Below are positions 57,040 through 64,000 of a stretch of 64,000 nt of DNA, one piece after another. The notes below the pieces were generated by a model that did no database searches, was not told the origin of the DNA, and was given only the letters and a program-made list of their open reading frames with translations. The translations under genes and the position numbers were made by a program. Position 1 is the first letter of the stretch, and each line of letters begins with the position of its first letter. The DNA is from Pseudomonas abietaniphila (GTDB lineage: Bacteria > Pseudomonadota > Gammaproteobacteria > Pseudomonadales > Pseudomonadaceae): assembly GCF_900100795.1 (NCBI RefSeq), contig NZ_FNCO01000008.1, positions 124,001-188,000 of the forward strand. The letters run 5' to 3'.

Positions 57040-58356
57040 TTACCAGCAGATACCTTCGGTCTGACCGTCTTCGGTGGTGGTGCCTTTCATGAAGCCCACC
57101 AGATCGATAACGCGTTTGCCGGCGGGTGCCTGGTTGGCCAATGCACGGAAACGCTCGTCGCGGTTACCCAGGATGATCACGTCGGAGTTTTCGATCACGG
57201 CGTCGAAGTCCGAGTTGAGCAGGGACGAAACGTGCGGGATCTTCGACTCGATGTACTCTTTGTTCGCACCGTGGACGCGAGCGTACTCAACGTTCTTGTC
57301 GTAGATGCTCAGGTCGAAACCCTTGCCGATCAGCATTTCAGCCAGTTCCACCAGTGGGCTTTCACGCAGGTCATCGGTGCCGGCCTTGAAGCTCAGACCC
57401 AGCAGCGCGACCTTGCGGGTGTCGCTTGCCGCGACGATGTCAAAGGCGTTCTGGACCTGGGACACGTTGCTGCGCATCAGGGAGTTGAGCAACGGCGCTT
57501 CGACGTCCAGGCTGCTGGCGCGGTAGGTGAGGGCGCGCACGTCTTTCGGCAGGCAAGAACCGCCGAAGGCGAAGCCTGGGCGCATGTAGTACTGCGACAG
57601 GTTCAGGGCCTTGTCCTGGCAGACCACGTCCATCACTTCACGACCATCCACGCCGACGGCCTTGGCGATGTTGCCGATTTCGTTGGCGAAGGTGACTTTG
57701 GTCGCGTGCCAGACGTTGCAGGTGTACTTGATCATTTCGGCGACAGCGATGTCCTTGCGGATGATCGGTGCGTCGAGTTCTTCGTACAGCGATTGCAGAA
57801 CGTCACCGGACGCTTTGTCGAATTCGCCGATCACGGTCATCGGAGGATGGTCGTAGTCGGCGATCGCGGTGCTTTCACGCAGGAACTCAGGGTTCACCGC
57901 AACGCCGAAGTCGACGCCGGCTTTCTTGCCCGAGCAGTCTTCCAGAATCGGGATGACAACGTTTGCGACGGTGCCCGGCAGAACGGTGCTGCGCACGACG
58001 ATGGTGTGACGCGAGGTTTTTTCACGCAGGACGAAGCCGATTTCGCGGCAGACGGACTCGATGAAGTCCAGTTCCAGATCACCGTTTTTCTTGCTTGGCG
58101 TGCCGACGCAGATCATCGACAGATCGGTCGCGCGGATGGCCTCGGAGAAGTCCGTGGTGCCGCGCAGTTTACCGGTCTTGATACCGGTTTCGAGCAGTTC
58201 GCCCAGACCTGGTTCCACGATTGGAGACTTGCCCTGGTTGATCAGGTCGATCTTGGCGCTGGAGATATCCACACCGACAACATCATGACCACGCGCCGAG
58301 AGGCAACCAGCACATACTGCACCGACATAGCCCAAACCAAAGATGCTGATATGCAT
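57040..58356 (-). CDS. algD: AlgD, GDP-mannose 6-dehydrogenase
   Basis: The 438-residue enzyme oxidises GDP-mannose to GDP-mannuronic acid, the committed and rate-limiting step of alginate synthesis. It has the NAD-binding motif ISIFGLGYVGAVCAGCL at the N-terminus, the catalytic cysteine in FGGSCLPKDVRA near 268 and a C-terminal nucleotide-sugar domain (LGLSFKAGTDDLRESP). ATG 58356 has GAGGAG upstream; a longer frame to 58377 runs through that ribosome site. It is the first gene of the operon, behind an AlgU promoter and a leader of roughly 470 bases. Confidence 0.98.
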   Translation of the reverse strand: MHISIFGLGYVGAVCAGCLSARGHDVVGVDISSAKIDLINQGKSPIVEPGLGELLETGIKTGKLRGTTDFSEAIRATDLSMICVGTPSKKNGDLELDFIESVCREIGFVLREKTSRHTIVVRSTVLPGTVANVVIPILEDCSGKKAGVDFGVAVNPEFLRESTAIADYDHPPMTVIGEFDKASGDVLQSLYEELDAPIIRKDIAVAEMIKYTCNVWHATKVTFANEIGNIAKAVGVDGREVMDVVCQDKALNLSQYYMRPGFAFGGSCLPKDVRALTYRASSLDVEAPLLNSLMRSNVSQVQNAFDIVAASDTRKVALLGLSFKAGTDDLRESPLVELAEMLIGKGFDLSIYDKNVEYARVHGANKEYIESKIPHVSSLLNSDFDAVIENSDVIILGNRDERFRALANQAPAGKRVIDLVGFMKGTTTEDGQTEGICW

Positions 58357-58835
58357 CGTAATCTCCTCGATTTTCACGCCATTAGTTGGCTGGATATAAA
58401 AATTGTCTTACAACTTTCGCGCACTCGTTCGCACGGCAGGTTAATGTCGTGAACAAGCACAGGCAGAATTTAAAGTTGGGCGCCCTGTTCCAGAGGCGGG
58501 CCCGGATGTTACAGATCTAAAGCGTCGAGTAATCCATATATATGTATATGAACTCCCGATCTGGGATATGGCATAGCACTCCGGCGGATGGTTGCGAGTC
58601 GCTGCCGCGCCTCTGGCTCAAGGCTTTTGGCCATGATTCAGTATTGTCTTGCTCGTCAGTGGCTGCAGGCACCCGGTTGGTGCTTGCTCGATTTACCTCA
58701 ACTAGTTTGGTGCGTTCTCTCCTTGTACGAACCACAATGACCCTTCGGTCTAACTACTTGAAAAGCAACTTTCAGATTCGTCCTGCCCGAATGTAAGAGA
58801 TGTCTCACAAGGTGGGCGAGAATTGTTACGGGATG

Positions 58836-58863
58836 TAGGAGCATAGGCCTTCCCCATAAGTTC
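58836..58863 (-). promoter_or_regulatory. algD promoter: AlgU (sigma-22/RpoE-like) promoter of the alginate operon
   Basis: On the minus strand the sequence reads GAACTT, 17 bases, TCCTA. This is the same -35 word, spacing and -10 core as I recall for the P. aeruginosa algD promoter. Transcription would begin near 58830, giving a leader of about 470 bases before algD. Confidence 0.85.
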
Positions 58864-59104
58864 CTGGCCGCTCGTCCTCTTTTTGAGATTTTTTGAAATA
58901 TCTTTCTTGTTGGAGATGGTTGCACTCTGATAGCACTTCCCGTTCAGCCCCTAGTTATAAAGGGTTTTCGGGTAGTTAATGTAAGAGTGCCACTAGAGCA
59001 AAATGGCTATGCGCCACTGCTCGAAAATGCTGTTAAATTTTTGAGAAAAATCTCGGGGGCTTTTTAGTTGCCTTTTTATTGGCGCCAAAGGCTTGTCAGT
59101 GTGG

Positions 59105-59113
59105 CCGTTCGTC
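59105..59113 (+). promoter_or_regulatory. AlgR-type binding site upstream of algD
   Basis: CCGTTCGTC is an exact match to the AlgR core consensus, roughly 275 bases upstream of the predicted algD transcription start, comparable to the far-upstream AlgR sites in P. aeruginosa. A one-mismatch copy, CCGCTCGTC, lies at 58868-58876, next to the AlgU -35 element. The rest of the 876-base gap 58357-59232 is the algD leader and the upstream region of the divergent tpsB gene. Confidence 0.7.
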
Positions 59114-59232
59114 TGACAGAACAGTCTGATTGGAACTCTGGTAAGAGCCTACGTGAGCCGTAGTCAACGCTTGGTATCCGTGCCTCATCCTCGCCCTCAC
59201 TCTGCGCGCCTTTATTCATAGGAGCGCTTTTT

Positions 59233-60951
59233 GTGAGCACATGGACCCGCGCCGGACTTGTCTGCACCGGCGTGTTGTTGAGCCATTGCGCCCTGTCGGC
59301 GCCGTTCAGCAACCCTGGCGATCAGGGACTCATTCTCGACAGGCAAGAGCGGTTGCTGGAGGACCAGCGCCGCAAGCTGGAAGCACTTAAAGACCTTCAG
59401 GGGGCTGCGCCAGCGTCTGCCAACCGTCCTGAAACTCGTGACTCCGCCTGTTTCCCGATCAGCAACATTACGCTGGAAGGTTCGAGGAGTTTGTCGCCAC
59501 GCGATCAAAAAAAGATGCTTGCTCCCTTTGAGGGCAAATGTCTGGGTGTGGAGAAACTGAACGACCTACTCAAGGCTATTACCGCTCGCTACCTGAACGG
59601 CGGGCGGGTCACCAGTCGTGCCTATCTACCCCGGCAGGACCTGTCGCGCGGTCAGCTGACGATTTTGGTGGTTGAGGGCCGTCTGGAGAGGCTCATGGGG
59701 TATGAGAAAGGTGCTCCAAGTGATCGTGAGTTGCGCATGGGGTTTCCCGGCAAGACCGGCGACTTGCTCAACCTGCGTGAGTTGGAGCAGCTGGTCGATC
59801 AGCTCAACCGATTGCCGTCCAGTCGTGCCCGCCTCGAACTCAAACCTGGAAAAGAGGTAGGGGGCAGTGAGGTCTTGGTGCTCAACGAGCGGCAGAAGCC
59901 TTGGCGAGTCAGCGCGTCGCGCCATAACGACGGACAGAAGAGCACTGGTCAACAGCAACAAGATGTCGGGCTGGAGTGGGACAGCCCGATGGGGCTGGCG
60001 GATCGACTGTCCGTGCGCACCGGCGGCGACGCGGTGAGCGATCGCCATCGCCACTCGGAAAACGCGATGGTGTATTACGACCTGCCTTACAAGTGGTGGA
60101 GTTTTAACTATGCCCAGAGCCGCAGCCACTATCGTTCTCGCGTTCGGGCCAATGGCTTTTCCTTCTCCCAGACAGGGGACACGGTCAGTCATCAATGGCA
60201 TGCCGAGCGTGTCCTTCACCGTGATGCGGTGGGTAAGACTTCGCTGCAACTGGGTGCCTCTCATCTGCGTAGCAACAGCTACATCGAAGGCAGTCGGTTG
60301 ATCGGTAGCAGTAACCGGCTCAGCGAATTACAGCTTGGTTTGAGTCACGGGCGCCGCCTGGGATCGGTGTTCGCCAACGTTTCGCTGGGCATGCAAAAAG
60401 GCGTCGGCGCTTTTGGTGCGCAGCGTACCGCGCCTGCGAATGCTCGTAACCCGAATACCCGTGAACCGCAATCGCGATATCGCAAATACAGCGCCACGCT
60501 GAGCATGCTCAAACCCTTTCAACTGGTTGGCGAGTCATTCAGTTTCAGCAGTCTTGCCACAGGGCAGTACAGCAAAGACGTGCTGTTCAGTCCCCAGCGT
60601 TTGAGTCTTGGCAGCGAATCTTCAGTGCGCGGTTACAAAGAGCAATTCCTGTCGGGTGACAGCGGCGGTTACTGGCGCAACGACCTGCGCTGGAGCCGGC
60701 CGGTCAAGATTGACTGGCTGCGCCCGGTGGTGTCCGGCTACGGCGTAAACCTGGGATATGACCGCGGTGTCATCCGCCACAGCCGCTTCGATGGCGGGCA
60801 ACACGGACGCGTATCCGGTCATGCCGTACAGCTGTTCGCCAACAGCAAGCATGCCAGTGCCAGCCTCACTTTCGCCCATTCCCTGGAACGACCCAAAGCC
60901 CTCGCCGAGCGCGAGACGCCGGTTTCTTTCCGCCTGGATTTTTTCCTGTAA
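59233..60951 (+). CDS. TpsB-type outer-membrane transporter (ShlB/FhaC/HecB family)
   Basis: The 572-residue two-partner secretion transporter has a signal peptide (cleavage near LSA, about 23) and an N-terminal helix rich in Gln, Arg and Glu (RQERLLEDQRRKLEAL). Two POTRA domains (ISNITLEGSRSL; LTILVVEGRLERLMGYEKG) and a 16-strand barrel with GSESSVRGYKEQFLSGDSGG follow, ending in RLDFFL. It exports the exoprotein encoded just downstream. GTG 59233 has AGGAG upstream. It is divergent from the alginate operon. Confidence 0.93.
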   Translation: MSTWTRAGLVCTGVLLSHCALSAPFSNPGDQGLILDRQERLLEDQRRKLEALKDLQGAAPASANRPETRDSACFPISNITLEGSRSLSPRDQKKMLAPFEGKCLGVEKLNDLLKAITARYLNGGRVTSRAYLPRQDLSRGQLTILVVEGRLERLMGYEKGAPSDRELRMGFPGKTGDLLNLRELEQLVDQLNRLPSSRARLELKPGKEVGGSEVLVLNERQKPWRVSASRHNDGQKSTGQQQQDVGLEWDSPMGLADRLSVRTGGDAVSDRHRHSENAMVYYDLPYKWWSFNYAQSRSHYRSRVRANGFSFSQTGDTVSHQWHAERVLHRDAVGKTSLQLGASHLRSNSYIEGSRLIGSSNRLSELQLGLSHGRRLGSVFANVSLGMQKGVGAFGAQRTAPANARNPNTREPQSRYRKYSATLSMLKPFQLVGESFSFSSLATGQYSKDVLFSPQRLSLGSESSVRGYKEQFLSGDSGGYWRNDLRWSRPVKIDWLRPVVSGYGVNLGYDRGVIRHSRFDGGQHGRVSGHAVQLFANSKHASASLTFAHSLERPKALAERETPVSFRLDFFL

Positions 60952-60981
60952 CCGTACCTGCTGCCCTGGATTTTCTTGAAC

Positions 60982-63900
60982 ATGGATCTTCGCCACTTTG
61001 CCTTTCTGGCGCGCCAGCCTTCGGCCGCGCTGACGTCTCGTGATCGCTTCTGCGGTATTCCCAAGCGCGGACTGGCGCTGATTCTCGCCAATGCGATGTT
61101 CTGGCATCCGCTGTGGGTACACGCCGACGGCATCACCGGCGGACCGGGTCAGCAACAGGCTGGCAATGGCGTACCCATCGTCAACATTGCCGCGCCCAAC
61201 GGGCAGGGGCTGTCGCACAACCAGTTCCAGGACTACAACGTCGGGCCGCAAGGTCTGATTCTCAACAACGCTACCGGGCCGACGCAGTCCACTCAATTGG
61301 GCGGGCAAATTCTTGGCAACCCGAACCTGCACGGACAGGCCGCCGGGATCATCCTTAACGAAGTCATTGGCAACAACGCCAGCCAGTTGCGCGGCGCAAC
61401 TGAAGTGGCGGGGCAGGCCGCCCACGTCATCGTCGCCAACCCCCACGGCATCACGTGCAGTGGCTGCGGTTTCATCAACTCGCCGCGCGCCACGCTGACC
61501 ACGGGCAAACCCGTACTGGAAAACGGGCGGCTTGATCGTTTTCAGGTCGAGCAGGGTGAGGTGATGGTGGATGGTGCAGGCCTTGATGCCACCGCCGTAG
61601 ACCGGTTCGACATCATCGCCCGCTCGGTCAAGATCAATGCGCAGATCAATGCGCGGGATCTGAATGTCGTCGCCGGACGTAATGCGGTAAATGCCCAAAG
61701 CCTGGATGCAAAGGCGCTGGCCGATGACGGCAGGGCGAAACCACAGGTTGCCATCGACTCTTCGGCGTTGGGTGGCATGTACGCCAACAGCATCCGGCTG
61801 GTGGGTACTGAAGGCGGTGTCGGGGTTCGTCTAGCTGGCGATGTTGCGGCCAGCGCCGGAGACCTGCAACTGGACGTGAATGGCCAACTGACCATGGCCA
61901 ACGCGTCGTCTTCGTCGGCGGTGCGGGTTCAGGCAAAAGACGTCACGCTCAATGGCGACCACGTCAATGCACCGGTGATCGAGATTCGCAGCGCAGGCGA
62001 ACTCGTCAACCGCAGCAAGCTCACCGCCCGTGATCGCATTGCCGTCACCGCCGCTCAGGTTCGGAACGAAGGTGCAATCCGCAGCACCGACATCGCGTTG
62101 AGCGCCAATGCGCTGGTCAATCGCAATGAAATCGCCGCCGAGCGGGCGCTCACGGTCACCGCCACACAGGTCGATAACCATCGCGGCAAGCTGCGTGGCC
62201 AGCAGGTCAAGGTCGCAGGCGCCGATGCGATAGACAACCGTGGCGGCAACATCGTCGGCAGCAGCGTTTCGATTCAGGCCGGTTTGCTCGACAACGGCAC
62301 GCTGGCGCAGGCTGCCGGTGAAATCACCAGCCTGATGGGCGACCTGACGGTGTCGGTCGACACGCTTCTCAATCAGGCCGGTTCGATTTTCGCCAAAGGA
62401 GTGATGCGCTTCGACGGTTCGACGCTGGACAACAGCGGCGGGCAACTGGCAGGCGGTGCGCTTGACTTCAATGTGCGGGGTAGTCTGTTCAACCGTGGCG
62501 GCGTGATTGAGTCCAACGCAGATTTCAATGTACGCAGCGCGTTATTTGATAACGGACGCGACGGGCTGATCAACGTGCTCGGCAGCGGACGCTGGGCGTT
62601 GGGGGCGGTGGCCGACCTGGGCACTGTGCAGTTCACCGGGCCCTTGCAGCTCACGCTCGACAATGGACTGACTCTGAAAACAGGGGACCGTCTGTTCAGT
62701 GCGGCGGGACTCAACGTGTCAGCCGCAAGCCTGGACAATGCGGGCGAGTTGCTCAGTGATGGCGACCTCAACCTTGCGTTCGTGGGCGATGTTTACAACA
62801 GCGGACTGATTCAGACCCTGAAACAACTGACGTTGTCGGCGTCCGGCGTGCAGCAAAACGGTGGTCGTATCGGCAGCGCCGGGGATGCCACGTTGACCCT
62901 GAGTGGTGTGCTCGACAACCTTGGCTACCTGACCGCCAGCCAGAGCCTGCAGATCAACGCCGCGAACATCGACAACCGCGGCACGCTCGGCGCACAAGGC
63001 GCCCTGACATTGCGCGCGCAGAACGGCATCAGCAATCACGCGGACAGCCTGCTGTTCAGTGGCGGTGATATGACACTGCGTGGCGGCCGCTTCAGTAATC
63101 TGTACGGCGACGTCTACAGCCAGGGCAATTTCAGGTTCAGCGCGCTGGAGGGCGGGTTTGCCGAGGTATTCAGCAACCTCTCCGGCACTGTGGAAAGTGA
63201 AGGCAACCTCGACATCAAGGCACGCTTCATCGAGAACGGCAAAGCCGAATTCGAGATGGGCCGTGAGCTGGTGGCCGGCGATCTGGACTGGGTCTGCGGT
63301 CAGCATTGTGACGGTCACGACAGCTTCAAACGTGGCTTGATCACGTTGCTGCAAACCTACATCGAGCGCGCGACGCAGGATTCGGCTTCAGCGCGGCTTG
63401 TGGCTGGCAAGTCGATGACCCTCGACGCCGATCAGGTTCAGAACCGCTACAGCCTGCTCGCTGCCAACGGCGACCTGACCATCACCGCTCACGATCTGCT
63501 TAATCAGGGCGCAAGTACGCGCGTCGGCACAAACGTCACGCAGATCGGTACGCCCGGACAGATCGACACCGCGTTTTGGGATCAGATGGAATTCGTCGAT
63601 GTTCCTGCTTTCAAGGCGGCGTTGGCGGCGGGGAATTTCGATCTGGCGTGGTTTGAACTGCTCAAGGCGCGATCCAGTGATGGTCGGTTTGAAGAGCTGA
63701 GCAACGTCACCGAATGGCGCGACAGCGGCGATATGGCTTACGCCGCGACCTTGCAGTCGGGCGGAAAAATGACGCTCAACGTTGCCAACAGCGTGCAGAA
63801 CGGCACGATCCGCGAAAACACACTGGCACAGCTCACAGGCCAGATGGGCGACGATCAGACCGGGCCGGTTGACATCGACCTGAGCAAGCGCGTGGCGGAT

Positions 63901-64000
63901 GGCGATGTCCTTGCAGGGGCGGGTTTCGATCCAACGTCGGCCAGCGGCTTCCGTCTGCCGCAAGGCGACTATGGCCTCTTTATAAAGAGCAAGGACCCGA
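60982..64000 (+). CDS. Two-partner secretion exoprotein (FHA/CdiA-like), 3' end beyond window
   Basis: An open frame runs from ATG 60982 to the window edge: 1006 residues with no stop. It has a long signal sequence (PKRGLALILANAMFWHPL, cleavage near HADG at about 48), a TPS secretion domain with VNIAAPNGQGLSHNQFQ, NPHGITCSGCGFINSPR and TTGKPVL, then haemagglutinin-type beta-helix repeats rich in LxNxGGxIxS patterns. Such proteins are adhesins or contact-dependent growth inhibition effectors (CdiA). Its opening resembles Pseudomonas CdiA-type proteins. The toxin tip, and any immunity gene, would lie to the right of the window. It starts 30 bases after tpsB. Confidence 0.93.
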   Translation, partial: MDLRHFAFLARQPSAALTSRDRFCGIPKRGLALILANAMFWHPLWVHADGITGGPGQQQAGNGVPIVNIAAPNGQGLSHNQFQDYNVGPQGLILNNATGPTQSTQLGGQILGNPNLHGQAAGIILNEVIGNNASQLRGATEVAGQAAHVIVANPHGITCSGCGFINSPRATLTTGKPVLENGRLDRFQVEQGEVMVDGAGLDATAVDRFDIIARSVKINAQINARDLNVVAGRNAVNAQSLDAKALADDGRAKPQVAIDSSALGGMYANSIRLVGTEGGVGVRLAGDVAASAGDLQLDVNGQLTMANASSSSAVRVQAKDVTLNGDHVNAPVIEIRSAGELVNRSKLTARDRIAVTAAQVRNEGAIRSTDIALSANALVNRNEIAAERALTVTATQVDNHRGKLRGQQVKVAGADAIDNRGGNIVGSSVSIQAGLLDNGTLAQAAGEITSLMGDLTVSVDTLLNQAGSIFAKGVMRFDGSTLDNSGGQLAGGALDFNVRGSLFNRGGVIESNADFNVRSALFDNGRDGLINVLGSGRWALGAVADLGTVQFTGPLQLTLDNGLTLKTGDRLFSAAGLNVSAASLDNAGELLSDGDLNLAFVGDVYNSGLIQTLKQLTLSASGVQQNGGRIGSAGDATLTLSGVLDNLGYLTASQSLQINAANIDNRGTLGAQGALTLRAQNGISNHADSLLFSGGDMTLRGGRFSNLYGDVYSQGNFRFSALEGGFAEVFSNLSGTVESEGNLDIKARFIENGKAEFEMGRELVAGDLDWVCGQHCDGHDSFKRGLITLLQTYIERATQDSASARLVAGKSMTLDADQVQNRYSLLAANGDLTITAHDLLNQGASTRVGTNVTQIGTPGQIDTAFWDQMEFVDVPAFKAALAAGNFDLAWFELLKARSSDGRFEELSNVTEWRDSGDMAYAATLQSGGKMTLNVANSVQNGTIRENTLAQLTGQMGDDQTGPVDIDLSKRVADGDVLAGAGFDPTSASGFRLPQGDYGLFIKSKDP

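Noticed and set aside
1..64000. CRISPR arrays, tRNA, rRNA or complete insertion sequences
   Set aside because: No regularly spaced repeats, cloverleaf genes or transposase frames were recognised. The repeats present are REP-type or GATC-bounded palindromes.

Overview
The window is Pseudomonas chromosome, probably from the fluorescens/syringae side of the genus. The evidence is the canonical twelve-gene alginate operon (algD-8-44-K-E-G-X-L-I-J-F-A), many REP/REPIN-type repeats built on the GTGGGAGCGAGCTTGCTCGCGAA theme, a Pseudomonas-type DUF3509 gene, and GC-rich coding with few gaps. No rRNA, tRNA, IS element, phage or CRISPR array was recognised.

Layout. (1) 1-5.2 kb: the 5' part of a SirB1-family gene, then a four-gene set: a Leu/Glu-dehydrogenase-family protein followed by E1 alpha, E1 beta and lipoyl E2 of a 2-oxoacid dehydrogenase. 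(2) 5.4-12.1 kb: an extended bufferin (MNIO-modified metal-binding peptide) locus in two transcription units. The first carries a BufA1-type precursor, a DoxX-family protein, an exported alpha/beta hydrolase and a BufA2-type precursor. The second carries BufB (DUF692), BufC (DUF2063) and a Tat-exported alpha/beta hydrolase-fold protein that lacks its nucleophile. The two units start behind a shared regulatory block of about 108 bp with identical internal spacing, and an acetamidase-family gene lies between them. (3) 12.1-15 kb: small stress and housekeeping genes (LexA-controlled yebG, psiE, a YXWGXW-type lipoprotein, DUF3509, an HPF-like ribosome factor). (4) 15.2-19.4 kb: a Fur-controlled FecI/FecR/TonB-receptor iron signalling unit. 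(5) 19.5-29 kb: an AraC regulator, a DMT transporter, 2-ketogluconate reductase, and a LysR regulator facing an efflux operon (outer-membrane factor, FUSC pump, DUF1656, membrane fusion protein).

(6) 29-41.5 kb is an accessory toxin region. It holds a comparatively AT-rich PI-PLC-like protein with four beta repeats, inserted after the fusion-protein gene and followed by a displaced second copy of that gene's 3' end. Next is a large protein ending in a cholera/pertussis-type ADP-ribosyltransferase domain, then an SDR gene and a small membrane protein. Last are two tandem TccC-like RHS toxins whose cores are almost identical in DNA but whose C-terminal tips are unrelated: one resembles a PI-kinase/HipA-type kinase fold, the other an M35-type aspzincin metalloprotease. 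No obvious immunity genes accompany them.

(7) 41.5-59.2 kb: the alginate operon on the minus strand. Precursor genes (algD, algA), polymerisation (alg8, alg44), the periplasm/outer-membrane scaffold (algK, algE, algX), epimerisation and lysis (algG, algL) and acetylation (algI, algJ, algF) all lie behind a good AlgU promoter with a long leader and an AlgR-type site. (8) 59.2-64 kb: a divergent two-partner secretion pair (TpsB, then a very large TpsA/CdiA-like exoprotein cut by the window edge).

The most noteworthy items are the two-promoter bufferin locus with its hydrolase-fold partners, and the 29-41.5 kb toxin region with interchangeable RHS tips.
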